From Campylobacter concisus (GTDB lineage Bacteria; Campylobacterota; Campylobacteria; Campylobacterales; Campylobacteraceae), in assembly GCF_002165775.1 (NCBI RefSeq), contig NZ_NDYP01000002.1, positions 391,449-455,448 of the forward strand: 64,000 bases of DNA. The letters are read 5' to 3'. A program made the position numbers and the translations under genes. The notes under the pieces are model-generated. The model was not told the DNA's origin. It saw only the letters and a list, made by a program, of their open reading frames with translations, and made no database searches. Positions 28,211 through 36,644 of the stretch are shown here, in pieces. The first letter of the stretch is position 1; each line of letters opens with the position of its first letter.

Positions 28211-29142
28211 GAGCTTTGTTTTTTATTTTTTGTCTATTAAATTTTATCTTTGCAAGCGAGATCACCACTCCATACAAGCAAATAGAGGCTAGTGCAAATG
28301 TGCTAAGCACAACGCTAATAAATGGCAAACTCTTTATCGCGACTGATGGAGGGACGGTTGAAATTTATGATCCTAAAGAGTCTAAATTTGAAGAGATCAT
28401 TAAGATGGATGATATAAAAACCTACGTTAGTGATCATGAAAGACCAAAAATTCTAAACGTTGATGAGTTAAACGGCAAGATACTCATCCTAAGCGAGGGT
28501 GACTATGCTACAAAGGTGCTTTATATAAGAGAAAATGGACAGATGAAAAGCATAAAAATACCAAATCAAGCAACAAAAAAGGCATTGTTTTTAGATAATG
28601 AGCATGTTGCGCTTGCTTCAATTAGCAATGAAATTTACTTTTTAAACCTAAAAAATGGCGAAATTTATGATAGCTTTAAAATTTCAATCGCGATGCTTTC
28701 AGATATGGAGATAAATGAAGATAGAAGCACGCTAGCTATCGCTTGCGAGAGTGGGAAGGTCTACTTTTATAACATAAAAGCTAAAAAAATGGATCAAATT
28801 TTAGACATTCATACAGACAATATCTACGACATCTCATATAAAAATGGCGTCATGATCAGCGGAGGTACCGACAGGATCGTGGGGATATTTTCAGCTGGAA
28901 GCCTAAAAAAGATAAATACCGGCTTTTTGGTCTATGGCGTCGGCCTTAGCGATGATGGCAGAGTGGCAGCCTATATGAGCGATGAGATGAGCGATGTAAA
29001 TTTAGTTGATAGCAAAAGCTTAGAAAATATCGCAATGCTAAAAACTGGGCAAAGTACGATAAATAGCATAGTTTTTATAAGCGACAATGAAGTTGTAACT
29101 TCAGCCTATGAGAATAAAATTTTGTTTTGGAGAATTAAATGA
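28207..29142 (+). CDS. napL: NapL periplasmic beta-propeller-like protein
   Basis: A 311-residue protein with a signal peptide (LFFIFCLLNFIFASE) and repeated beta-propeller-like segments (GGTDRIVGIFSAGSLKKI, YENKILFWRIK). It matches NapL, an accessory protein found only in epsilonproteobacterial nap operons and needed for full nitrate reductase activity in Wolinella by mechanisms not settled. Lies between napF and napD with 4-base overlaps on both sides. Confidence 0.88.
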   Translation: MRALFFIFCLLNFIFASEITTPYKQIEASANVLSTTLINGKLFIATDGGTVEIYDPKESKFEEIIKMDDIKTYVSDHERPKILNVDELNGKILILSEGDYATKVLYIRENGQMKSIKIPNQATKKALFLDNEHVALASISNEIYFLNLKNGEIYDSFKISIAMLSDMEINEDRSTLAIACESGKVYFYNIKAKKMDQILDIHTDNIYDISYKNGVMISGGTDRIVGIFSAGSLKKINTGFLVYGVGLSDDGRVAAYMSDEMSDVNLVDSKSLENIAMLKTGQSTINSIVFISDNEVVTSAYENKILFWRIK

Positions 29143-29480
29143 ATATTTCAAGTTTAATAGTTTATACGGACAATAAAAATGAAAGTGTAAAAAATGAGAT
29201 AAAAAAGCTAAAAGAATGTGAAATAATAACCGACGCAGACGATAGAATCGTAGTGGTAGTTAGCTCAGATAGTATTGAAGATGAGATAAAAAATTTTAAA
29301 AAGATAGAAGCTATCAGTGGAGTAGTGAGTGTTGCGATGGTTTACAGCTATCAAGAAGATGCCGAAGAAAATAGGAAAAAGCTAGAAGAAAATGGCAAGA
29401 TAAGTGAAATTTTAACAAGTGATGAGGTAAAGGCAGAGGATATTACTTATGGCGGCAGCGTGCATCATAGAGTGAAATAG
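29139..29480 (+). CDS. napD: NapD maturation chaperone
   Basis: A 113-residue cytoplasmic protein starting MNISSLIVY and containing the ferredoxin-like fold pattern (IEDEIKNFKKIEAISGVVSVAMVYSY) of NapD, which binds the NapA Tat signal until the molybdenum cofactor is inserted. The acidic C-terminal extension (about residues 75-113) is typical of Campylobacter homologues. Last gene of the nap operon. Confidence 0.92.
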   Translation: MNISSLIVYTDNKNESVKNEIKKLKECEIITDADDRIVVVVSSDSIEDEIKNFKKIEAISGVVSVAMVYSYQEDAEENRKKLEENGKISEILTSDEVKAEDITYGGSVHHRVK

Positions 29481-29497
29481 TAAAACTTAAATTTTTA

Positions 29498-29534
29498 GCT
29501 TTTGCATTATCATTAAAATTTATAGCGCAAAAGC
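29498..29534 (+). terminator. Candidate terminator of the nap operon
   Basis: GCTTTTGC (29498-29505) and GCAAAAGC (29527-29534) form an 8-bp stem with a ~21-base AT-rich loop, followed by CCACCTTTTATAT. The loop is long, so strength is uncertain. Confidence 0.45.
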
Positions 29535-29780
29535 CCACCTTTTATATAGAGATTCTTAATAAATTCATTGCTAGTACTGCTTATATTTAATCAATTTTGT
29601 TTGACTTGTAGATTAAATTTATGTTCAATGGCTTAATTTAGATTTTTGGTGAAAAATCACTCAACAAGCATTAAAATCAAAAGTATAGCAAGTGAATTAA
29701 ATTTTAGTTTAGAAGACCTTGAGATGATGCTTGCATAAAGAATTTTGGTAGGCCAGTTTTGGCTTACTAAATTTATAGCC
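29535..29780. other. Intergenic region between napD and the SCO gene
   Basis: About 250 bases. It contains a 29-codon frame at 29649-29738 (GTG start, see findings) and a stem-loop GTAGGCCA-GTTT-TGGCTTAC at 29751-29770 that could terminate the convergent transcripts. Otherwise nothing recognisable. Confidence 0.5.
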
Positions 29781-30326
29781 TTAAGGTCTATCTTTGATCA
29801 AATTTAATAAATTTTCTCCAATGTTTTCATTTGTTAGATTTGAAATTTCTTTATAAAAATTTCCTTTTTTGTCTATTAAATATATTGAAGAGCTGTGGGC
29901 AACAGAGTAGCCCATGGCCGAGTTTTCAAGACGGACTTTTTGAAATTTTACACCGTAGGTTTTTGCCACTTCTTTTAAGGCGTTTAGTTTTAATCCATCG
30001 GCATCTTTGTAGAAATTTTTTGCCATTAGAGTTAAATTTTCAGGAGTATCGCGTTCAGGATCAAGCGTAATAAAAAGTAACTCAAAGTCATCTCTTTTTA
30101 GTTTATTTAGCTCATCGCCAATCAAAGAGAGCGCAGTAGGGCAGACATCGGGGCAAAAAAGATAACCAAAATATATAACTTTGTACTTTCCATCGTAATT
30201 TTTAAGACTTACTTCACCATTTTGCGAAAGTGCCTTAAAATCATACTTGTTTGGCTTTATTAGCAAAAGTGCAACACCTATACAAATTAAGATTATTATT
30301 AAGCCCCAAAATGCCTTTTTCATCAT
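29781..30326 (-). CDS. SCO1/SenC-family copper chaperone
   Basis: A 181-residue membrane-anchored thioredoxin-fold protein. One N-terminal membrane helix (about 5-23), then the copper-binding C58 and C62 in YLFCPDVCPTAL and the ligand H144 in SVAHSSSIYL, the complete SCO triad. Such proteins deliver copper or reduce the CuA/CuB site of haem-copper oxidases; in Campylobacter the target is presumably the cbb3 oxidase. Follows a conserved periplasmic protein and PCuAC in the same operon, a grouping that fits copper handling (I recall the order as Cj0909-Cj0911 in C. jejuni). Confidence 0.93.
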   Translation of the reverse strand: MMKKAFWGLIIILICIGVALLLIKPNKYDFKALSQNGEVSLKNYDGKYKVIYFGYLFCPDVCPTALSLIGDELNKLKRDDFELLFITLDPERDTPENLTLMAKNFYKDADGLKLNALKEVAKTYGVKFQKVRLENSAMGYSVAHSSSIYLIDKKGNFYKEISNLTNENIGENLLNLIKDRP

Positions 30327-30332
30327 TACCCT

Positions 30333-30800
30333 CTATAATTTTAGATCAAGATCTACAAAAAAACCAGTTTCTTTTTCGTCATCAAGCACTTTAAATCTAT
30401 ATCTCATAAGCTCGACAACGCAAGCACTTAGCACTACTTGAGCAGTTAAGTTATCGCCTCTTGGCTCAAGTCTTGCTTTGATCGATCCCATATTCATATT
30501 TATGCCGTCTATCTCAAGACTAGGATTTTTTAGCCCTAAATTTTTACCGTTAATGATTTTAAAGCTAAAAGGTCTCATAGCATAAATAGGTCTTGGTGAG
30601 ATGTCTATTTTTAGCTTTACGCCTTTAAATTCCATCTCACAAGGTTTATTGTTTAGATCACATTTTAAAGGATCTAGCGATGTGTTTACATCGGAAAATT
30701 CAGGTGGATCTTCCTTGCTTGTTGTCATAAGCTTATAGCCTATCGAAAAAGCGCCTAGAACAACAAAGATAAATGAAAAAATAATTATGATTTTTTTCAT
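30333..30800 (-). CDS. Conserved periplasmic protein of the copper-delivery cluster
   Basis: A 155-residue protein with an N-terminal membrane anchor or signal (about residues 3-24), then an immunoglobulin-like beta-rich region with CDLNNKPCEMEF, a pair of cysteines, and several methionines (INMNMGS). It lies in a tight operon between PCuAC (TAATG overlap) and SCO, so a part in periplasmic copper transfer is likely by association. No named domain is recognised. Confidence 0.75.
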   Translation of the reverse strand: MKKIIIIFSFIFVVLGAFSIGYKLMTTSKEDPPEFSDVNTSLDPLKCDLNNKPCEMEFKGVKLKIDISPRPIYAMRPFSFKIINGKNLGLKNPSLEIDGINMNMGSIKARLEPRGDNLTAQVVLSACVVELMRYRFKVLDDEKETGFFVDLDLKL

Positions 30801-31222
30801 TATTTAAAGTTTTTAGTTACTCCGATATTATCAAGCTTTATACTTTCGCCATTGCTAAATTTTAGCTCTAAATCAACTTTATCACCATCTTTTAATGGTT
30901 TATTTAGATCCATAAGCATAATGTGTAAACCGCCAGGAGCTAGTTTTGTTTCACCATTTTTTGGAATCACTGCATCTTCGATTTGAACCATAGCCATCAT
31001 ACCATCATTCATTTTGTGAGTATGAATTTCTGTACTTTTGCAAACGCTTGAATGAGCGCCAATAAGCTTTACATCAGAATTTGAAGTATTTTTTATATCC
31101 ATAAAAATTGCACTATTGTTTGTGCCAGGTTTTGTATCTCTAGCTCTAACATTTTCTAGGCTGATATCAGCCGCCATAAGAGCAGAAGCTGCAAGCATCG
31201 CACCAAAAACGATTTTTTTCAT
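30800..31222 (-). CDS. PCuAC-family periplasmic copper chaperone
   Basis: A 140-residue exported protein (signal ends near AASALMAAD). The PCuAC copper motif is present: H67/H69 followed by M71 and M75-M78 in IHTHKMNDGMMAM, and H100-x-M102 in GGLHIMLMDL. It binds copper(I) in the periplasm and passes it to SCO or directly to the oxidase. First gene of the three-gene operon, with a TATAAT-like box on the - strand at 31265-31260. Confidence 0.93.
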   Translation of the reverse strand: MKKIVFGAMLAASALMAADISLENVRARDTKPGTNNSAIFMDIKNTSNSDVKLIGAHSSVCKSTEIHTHKMNDGMMAMVQIEDAVIPKNGETKLAPGGLHIMLMDLNKPLKDGDKVDLELKFSNGESIKLDNIGVTKNFK

Positions 31223-31259
31223 ATTTTTCCTTTGTGATAAAATTAATAATGGTTTTCAC

Positions 31260-31265
31260 ATTATA
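31260..31265 (-). promoter_or_regulatory. Candidate -10 box of the PCuAC-SCO operon
   Basis: Reads TATAAT on the - strand, 38 bases before the PCuAC ATG. Pattern only. Confidence 0.45.
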
Positions 31266-31319
31266 CATTTAGAACTACTTAATTTACCTTTAAAATCTAA
31301 AAATATAAATTTTTTAGGA

Positions 31320-31325
31320 TATAAT
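31320..31325 (+). promoter_or_regulatory. Candidate -10 box of the pgp2-alr operon
   Basis: TATAAT, 35 bases before the TTG start of pgp2, with AT-rich sequence upstream. It lies back to back with the PCuAC promoter candidate. Confidence 0.5.
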
Positions 31326-31359
31326 TACGGACTAAATTTTACTTTTTGGGATATTTCAC

Positions 31360-32325
31360 TTGAAAAAAATTATATTTTTCTTCATCGCGTTGTCGCCTTG
31401 TCTTTTTGCCCAAAATTACGAAGAAATTTACTTAAAAAATGGCTCTGCTGCTGTTATTGATGCCATCGAAAAAAATATTTTAAGTAAGGATTACTGGCTA
31501 AAAAAGCTTGAAGGCAAGGATGTAAGATATGGGTATTATGACAATGAGATACTTCTAAGTGTAGTTGATAAAACTAAAAAGAAGCTTGAAGTGATCTCTT
31601 ATAATGGCGGTATTACAAAAAAGCTTTTTAGCTCAAGTGTTATAGTTGGTAAAAATGGTGATAAGCTTCTTGAAGGCGATCTAAAAACACCGGTTGGAGT
31701 GTATCAGCTTACACGTAGATTTACGCCAAATGATAGATATCTTGGCCCACTTGCATTTTCGCTTTCATATCCAAATTTGCTTGATAAGCTTGCAAAGCGA
31801 AATGGCGGTGGCATTTGGATACATGGCTATCCACTTGATGGTCAAAGGACAGATGAGCTAAAAACAAAAGGCTGCGTGGCTATGCAAAATGATACTTTGA
31901 TGAAATTCGATGATGTTGTGGATCACAAAAAAACACTTGCATTTATTTATGAAGATAAGCGTCCAGAAGCTAGTGCAAAAGATATTGCAGTGATCATTTC
32001 TGGACTTTTGGGCTGGAAAAAGACATGGAGCGAGAGCGACATTGAAAACTATCTTAAATTTTACGATAAAAACTTTGAACGATACGATGGTATGAGCTTG
32101 GAAAAATTTAAAAGTATGAAGCGGGCTATTTTTTCTAAAAAAGAGAAAAAACGCATTAGTTTTTCAAATTTTCTCATCACGCCTTATCCAAATCTTAAAA
32201 ACGATAGGCTTTTTCGTGTGAGTTTTTATGAGGATTATGTTTCAGATACACATAAATTTGCTGGTCAAAAGACGCTTTATGTGAAGCTTTATAACGATGA
32301 TATGAAAATTTTTATAGAGGAGTAA
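31360..32325 (+). CDS. pgp2: Peptidoglycan LD-carboxypeptidase Pgp2 (YkuD/L,D-transpeptidase fold)
   Basis: A 321-residue periplasmic enzyme. Signal peptide to about residue 18; YkuD catalytic centre with H155 (IWIHGYPLDG) and C172 (KTKGCVAM), i.e. HGxxxD...S/KGC; C-terminal NTF2-like region (about 205-321). It resembles Campylobacter Pgp2 and Helicobacter Csd6, which trim tetrapeptide stems to tripeptides and are needed for helical cell shape. TTG start at 31360 with GGGA at 31348-31351. Followed by a 79-residue protein after 2 bases and then alr, a cell-wall operon. Confidence 0.9.
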   Translation: MKKIIFFFIALSPCLFAQNYEEIYLKNGSAAVIDAIEKNILSKDYWLKKLEGKDVRYGYYDNEILLSVVDKTKKKLEVISYNGGITKKLFSSSVIVGKNGDKLLEGDLKTPVGVYQLTRRFTPNDRYLGPLAFSLSYPNLLDKLAKRNGGGIWIHGYPLDGQRTDELKTKGCVAMQNDTLMKFDDVVDHKKTLAFIYEDKRPEASAKDIAVIISGLLGWKKTWSESDIENYLKFYDKNFERYDGMSLEKFKSMKRAIFSKKEKKRISFSNFLITPYPNLKNDRLFRVSFYEDYVSDTHKFAGQKTLYVKLYNDDMKIFIEE

Positions 32326-32327
32326 AA

Positions 32328-32567
32328 GTGGAAAAATCTCAAGAAGTAAAAGAAAAAATCGAAAAAATTTTAGAGGCAAGAGCTGCTTTTTTTGCTGAGC
32401 TTGACCGCCAAGTTCCAAAGAAAGATGGTACTGATGTTTTTGATTTTAGTAAAGTAAAAGAGGCTGATCTGAAAGAAATTTACGCTAAATTTTATGCATT
32501 TGACTACAACGTAAGAAAACTTTTACCGGATGTTTATACTGCTTTTAATGTGAATTTTAATGTCTGA
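32328..32567 (+). CDS. Small conserved protein in the pgp2-alr operon
   Basis: A 79-residue charged helical protein (EKSQEVKEKIEKILEARAAFF...) with no signal or membrane segment and no family that I recognise. GTG start at 32328 with GAGGAG just upstream; its stop overlaps the alr start by 8 bases, so it is probably translated with alr. Function unknown. Confidence 0.75.
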   Translation: MEKSQEVKEKIEKILEARAAFFAELDRQVPKKDGTDVFDFSKVKEADLKEIYAKFYAFDYNVRKLLPDVYTAFNVNFNV

Positions 32568-33573
32568 AATACGCCTAAATAAAGCTTCATATATCCATAA
32601 CCTCACTCAAATTTGTGCTAAAGCTGGTGGCAAAGAGAAAGTAATAGTTGTATTAAAAGACAATGCTTATGGCCATGGCGCAAGGCTTATTGCAAATGAA
32701 GCTAAAAAATTTGGCATAGAAATTTGTGCTGTAAAAAGTGAGTTTGAGGCAAATGAAATTTCTGACATATTTGAAAATATTCTCATTCTCTCGCATGTTC
32801 CAACCGGAAATGAAAGCAGCAAATTTATCTATGCGATAAACGACATAGACGCACTTTTAAAGATAAAAGAAAATACAAAAATCAACCTTGCAATTGACAC
32901 TGGTATGCATAGAAATGGGCTTGATATAAGTGAGCTTGATTATGCGTTTGAAATTTTAACAAGAAGGAATTTGGAGTTTCTTGGAGCTTATACTCATTTT
33001 CGTGCAAGTGATGAGCTAAATACTGATTATTTCGTGCAAAGGGAAAATTTTAGGGCTGCAAAAGAGAAAATTTTAGCTCTTTGCGATGAGTTTGGTATAA
33101 AAAAACCGATCTTTCACTCTCACAACTCAGCTGCTCTTGAGAGAGCAAGTGAAATCGATGATGATATGGTGCGTATTGGTATTGCCCAGTATGGATACTC
33201 TCAGTTCAATGATAGTTTGGGGTTAAAGCCGGTACTTTCACTATGGGCAAAAAGAGTTAGCAGGCGCATTTTAAAAAGTGGTCAAGGTGTTGGATATGGC
33301 GCTAAATTTAGCGCAAAAGAAGATATAAATGTAGCCACCTATGATCTTGGATATGGCGATGGGTTACTAAGATACAATGGCTGTGGTGAGTTAAGACTTG
33401 CCAATAACGAGCCAATACTAGGCAAAATTTCTATGGATAGCTTTAGTTGTAAAGATAGCGGCGAGTGGGTCTGTGTCTTTGAGGATGCAAATATTTGGGC
33501 GAAATTTTTTGATACTATAAGTTATGATATTTTAGTAAAGCTCTCGCCAAACATCACTAGAAAATTTATATAA
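32560..33573 (+). CDS. alr: Alanine racemase
   Basis: A 337-residue PLP enzyme converting L- to D-alanine for peptidoglycan. The PLP lysine is K33 in VLKDNAYGHG; the second catalytic base is in GYGAKFSA; DMVRIGIAQYGY and GKISMDSF are also family patterns. Somewhat shorter than the E. coli enzyme (359) but normal for Campylobacter. Its place behind pgp2 links it to cell-wall synthesis. Confidence 0.95.
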   Translation: MSEIRLNKASYIHNLTQICAKAGGKEKVIVVLKDNAYGHGARLIANEAKKFGIEICAVKSEFEANEISDIFENILILSHVPTGNESSKFIYAINDIDALLKIKENTKINLAIDTGMHRNGLDISELDYAFEILTRRNLEFLGAYTHFRASDELNTDYFVQRENFRAAKEKILALCDEFGIKKPIFHSHNSAALERASEIDDDMVRIGIAQYGYSQFNDSLGLKPVLSLWAKRVSRRILKSGQGVGYGAKFSAKEDINVATYDLGYGDGLLRYNGCGELRLANNEPILGKISMDSFSCKDSGEWVCVFEDANIWAKFFDTISYDILVKLSPNITRKFI

Positions 33574-33582
33574 AGGAAATAT

Positions 33583-34014
33583 GTGAAAAAGATCGTTTTA
33601 TTAGCCCTTGCTAGCCTTGCTTTTGGTGTGCAAGAGAGTGAGTTTAAGATTTATGAGCAGATACTAAATCAGCTTGACACTAAGCAGATCCCAACCTTTG
33701 TCGTCCAAACTGCAAAGCCAAATTTACCAAGTAGGGTCGATGAGATGATTACGCTAAAAGATGTAAGTAGCAGCGGGCTAAACATACATGGCGAGTTTGT
33801 TTTAAACGAGACCAAGACAAAGAGGATAAAAGGCTACAACAAAGCTCAAATCTTAGCTTTAAAAGATGAGTTTTATAAAAATGGAAAAGATGCGCTTTGC
33901 AACTCAGGTATGGCTAGAGCTGTGCTAAATCGTGGCATCACTCTAAGTGGTAGTTACGGCTTTGAGGGTAGGCATTTTTTTGATATAAATTTGGATAAAA
34001 GTAGTTGCGAGTAG
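33583..34014 (+). CDS. Exported protein of unknown function (1)
   Basis: A 143-residue protein with a short signal peptide (KKIVLLALASLAFG) and two cysteines (CNSGMAR..., C-terminal SSCE) that could form a disulphide. Not recognised beyond being Campylobacter-like. GTG start at 33583 with AAAGGAA upstream; the next gene overlaps its end by 10 bases, so the two are probably expressed together, perhaps as partners. Confidence 0.7.
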   Translation: MKKIVLLALASLAFGVQESEFKIYEQILNQLDTKQIPTFVVQTAKPNLPSRVDEMITLKDVSSSGLNIHGEFVLNETKTKRIKGYNKAQILALKDEFYKNGKDALCNSGMARAVLNRGITLSGSYGFEGRHFFDINLDKSSCE

Positions 34015-34406
34015 CCCTTTTTTTACTGTTTTTTTACTCACTTGCCCTGGCTCTTACGCCAGATATGGCAGCGAAAAATCATGCAACTTACTATAAAAAA
34101 AAGCTCCCATTTATCTGTACGCCAACACTTACGCTTAACGATATCTTGAATGTCGGTGATACGCTCATCTATAGATACGCCGTCAAACACGCAAGAAAGC
34201 AAGAGATCAAAAGGTTTGAGGAGAAAGAGCGTTTGGAATTTATCGAAGCTATCAAAAAAGAGAATTTGCGAACTGCTTGCAAAGATAAAGAGATCTTAAA
34301 TATGCTAAGCATCGGTGTCGCCTTGGATGAGCTTTTTTATTCAGAAAATGGTGAGCTGATCTTTGAGTACACTATAGAAGATCGTGACTGCAAGAAATTG
34401 CAGTGA
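34005..34406 (+). CDS. Exported protein of unknown function (2)
   Basis: A 133-residue protein with a hydrophobic leader (ALFLLFFYSLALA) and three cysteines. No family recognised. The TTG start at 34005 lies inside the preceding gene; no later ATG gives an intact signal peptide, so TTG is preferred. Its stop codon is part of the terminator stem at 34405. Confidence 0.65.
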   Translation: MRVALFLLFFYSLALALTPDMAAKNHATYYKKKLPFICTPTLTLNDILNVGDTLIYRYAVKHARKQEIKRFEEKERLEFIEAIKKENLRTACKDKEILNMLSIGVALDELFYSENGELIFEYTIEDRDCKKLQ

Positions 34407-34432
34407 AATTTGGGGCTAAATTTCGGTTTTTT
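34405..34432 (+). terminator. Terminator of the pgp2-alr operon
   Basis: Stem GAAATTT / AAATTTC with loop GGGGCT, then GG and six T. It overlaps the stop codon of the preceding gene. Confidence 0.75.
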
Positions 34433-34603
34433 GGTTGTAAATTTGATATTTTTATAAATTTTAAAATTTTATTTACTTGCAAGAATCGACTACTAAAATT
34501 TGATTTTGCCCACCGCTTGGCTCAAATTTTAGATCCGAAATTACTCGCTCATAAAATTTAAAATTTCTTGTAAATGTCTAAATTTAAAGCCAAAAAAGAT
34601 GGT

Positions 34604-34630
34604 AAAAAGAAGAAATTTAGCCCAAATTTC
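34604..34630 (-). terminator. Terminator of the ribA-htpX operon (- strand)
   Basis: On the - strand GAAATTT-GGGCT-AAATTTC followed by TTCTTTTT. It is almost the same hairpin as the one at 34405, facing it (see findings). Confidence 0.75.
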
Positions 34631-34646
34631 ACTAAGGACTAAATTT

Positions 34647-35516
34647 TTACATGCCTCTTTTTATCTCTTGTTCAAGTCTTTCAAGCTCAGCAATCCTATC
34701 GCTAGTGCTTGGATGCGTTCTAAAAAGTACGCCAAGCTTGTTAGTTAGCGAGCCAAATGGATTTACGATAAACATATGAGCACTTTGCTCGCTTGCGTTT
34801 TGCATAACGTAAGAATTTGAGTAGCTCTCAAGCTTTCTTAGAGCGCTTGCAAGCCACTCTGGGTGTCCTGTTAGATAGGCTGCGCCTTTGTCCGCCTTGT
34901 ACTCGCGCTCCCTTGAGATCGCCATTTGGATGATTGTGGCAGCTATTGGCATGAGTATAGCAAGTGCTAGCATAACGATGGCATTACCGCCACCTCTTCT
35001 TGAACCGCTGCTTTGCCCAGCAATACCACCAATCTTAGCAAAATTTGCAAGCATTGCGATAGCGCCAGCTAGTATGGCAGCGATTGAACCAGTTAGGATG
35101 TCGTAATGCCTTACGTGGCTTAGCTCGTGAGCTAGCACACCCTCGATCTCGTTTTCATTTAAAATTTTTAAAAGCCCCTCGGTTACTGCAACGGCTGCAT
35201 GGCTTGGGTTTCTGCCCGTAGCAAAGGCATTTGGTACCTCTTCTGGTATGATGTAAATTTTTGGCATAGGCAAATTTGCCTTTTGTGTGAGACGAGATAC
35301 GATCTCATAAAGCCCGTGAGCGTTACTCTCATCGACTGGGATAGCGTTATATCTTTTAAGCACCAGAGTATCACTAAAAAAATATGAAAAGATATTTGTG
35401 CCAGTTGCTATCAAAAAGGCGATCATCATGCCATACTCACCGCCAATATATCCGCCAACAGCGATAAAAATCAGCATTAAAGTAACCATTAAAAAAGCAG
35501 TTTTAAAAATTTCCAT
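34647..35516 (-). CDS. htpX: Zinc metalloprotease HtpX
   Basis: A 289-residue inner-membrane M48 peptidase for quality control of membrane proteins. Zinc site H130-E131-x-x-H134 (HELSHVRHYD), with the third ligand E in SREREYKADKGA. Two N-terminal hydrophobic helices (about 5-50) and two more near 150-200. Length typical (E. coli 293). Last gene of a - strand group led by ribA. Confidence 0.95.
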   Translation of the reverse strand: MEIFKTAFLMVTLMLIFIAVGGYIGGEYGMMIAFLIATGTNIFSYFFSDTLVLKRYNAIPVDESNAHGLYEIVSRLTQKANLPMPKIYIIPEEVPNAFATGRNPSHAAVAVTEGLLKILNENEIEGVLAHELSHVRHYDILTGSIAAILAGAIAMLANFAKIGGIAGQSSGSRRGGGNAIVMLALAILMPIAATIIQMAISREREYKADKGAAYLTGHPEWLASALRKLESYSNSYVMQNASEQSAHMFIVNPFGSLTNKLGVLFRTHPSTSDRIAELERLEQEIKRGM

Positions 35517-35524
35517 TTTTGTCC

Positions 35525-35890
35525 TTATTCTTTTATAGCATTTGGCAAGATCGCAGCGTCTATGTTAAATTTTGCAAGCTGTGCTAGCTCGCTCTCATCT
35601 TTTATCAAAACAGCTATAAGTACGTCAAATAAATAACTCTCAGCAATCTTTGCTAGATCTTTTGCAATGTCAATATCTGCAATAATAAATTTTGCTCCAG
35701 CCGCGTTTGCGATAATGGCTTCATTTGTATTCGTCACAAAAATGCTAAAGTTTGCTTCAGCTTCTAGCGCTCTTTTTATCAAATTTCTATCAAATTTAAA
35801 GAGATTTTGCCTACCGTTTGAAATTTCATCTTCGCTTTTGCAAAGAAATAGTGGCTCAAATTTGATCAGCTCATCACCCAAAATTTTCAT
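35525..35890 (-). CDS. Conserved protein of unknown function
   Basis: A 121-residue soluble protein with the look of a Rossmann-like or TIM-barrel fragment (NEAIIANAAGAKFIIADIDIAKDLAKIAES) and no signal or cysteine motif except C17. Not recognised beyond Campylobacter relatives. Overlaps the preceding small membrane protein gene by 4 bases and precedes htpX by 8. Confidence 0.7.
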   Translation of the reverse strand: MKILGDELIKFEPLFLCKSEDEISNGRQNLFKFDRNLIKRALEAEANFSIFVTNTNEAIIANAAGAKFIIADIDIAKDLAKIAESYLFDVLIAVLIKDESELAQLAKFNIDAAILPNAIKE

Positions 35891-36081
35891 CTCTCACCCT
35901 TTATACACTCTTTGCAGATATATTTTCCGTCTCTTAATACCATTTGATCGATGTCACTAAAGACACCGCATTTGCTGCACTCTTCGAAGTTACTGGTGCT
36001 TATCTTGTCGCTATTTTTTCTATTTTTAAAAAATATGATGTAAATCGCAACCAAAATCGCTACAAAAAGCAAGTATTTCAA
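35887..36081 (-). CDS. PP0621-like small membrane protein with zinc-ribbon cysteines
   Basis: A 64-residue protein: one membrane helix (about 3-18), then CSKCG and CKEC pairs spaced like a zinc ribbon (C36/C39 and C57/C60 approximately). The pattern resembles the PP0621 family, of unknown function. 4-base overlaps with rsmG and the next gene show translational coupling. Confidence 0.7.
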   Translation of the reverse strand: MKYLLFVAILVAIYIIFFKNRKNSDKISTSNFEECSKCGVFSDIDQMVLRDGKYICKECIKGER

Positions 36082-36644
36082 TGTTTTTCTCCATGTTTTT
36101 TGAAATTAAAATATATGTAGTTTCTATTTTTTTCATTATAAATTTGCGCGTCTATGCCTGAAATTTCATCCATAACGCTTGAGCCCTTGTAGATGAGAAA
36201 TTTAGTATTTTCATCGTAAAATCCCTCGCAAATTTTTATAAGCTCTTTTGTCTTGCTAAGTGCCCTTGAGGTGATGAGATTAGCTGTAAATTTATCTGCA
36301 AGCTCGATCTTTTGGCTATGAACTTCTAAATTTTGCAAACCAAGCTCGATCTTAGCATAGCTTAGAAATGATGATTTTTTGGCTATTGGCTCAAAAAGGT
36401 GCCACTTTGTTTGCGGCATTGCGAGTGCTAAAAATATCGCTGGAAGGCCAGCTCCGCTACCAACATCGATCGCAGTTTTGGCACTTAGGTCAAAAATTTC
36501 AAGCGGCTTTATGCTATCAAGTACTTGCTCGCTTATGCTTTTATAATTGCTTAAGCTATGAATGGCATTAAATTTAGCAAAAATTTGAGCATAAGCCTTT
36601 ACTTTTTCGTCAAAATCAGCTGGCAGACAAAGCTCATTTTTCAT
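36078..36644 (-). CDS. rsmG: 16S rRNA (guanine527-N7)-methyltransferase
   Basis: A 188-residue SAM-dependent methyltransferase (GidB). SAM loop [14 protein letters not shown], followed by LITSRALS typical of RsmG. It methylates G527 of 16S rRNA; loss gives low-level streptomycin resistance in other bacteria. Its start overlaps the ribA stop by one base. Confidence 0.94.
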   Translation of the reverse strand: MKNELCLPADFDEKVKAYAQIFAKFNAIHSLSNYKSISEQVLDSIKPLEIFDLSAKTAIDVGSGAGLPAIFLALAMPQTKWHLFEPIAKKSSFLSYAKIELGLQNLEVHSQKIELADKFTANLITSRALSKTKELIKICEGFYDENTKFLIYKGSSVMDEISGIDAQIYNEKNRNYIYFNFKKHGEKH

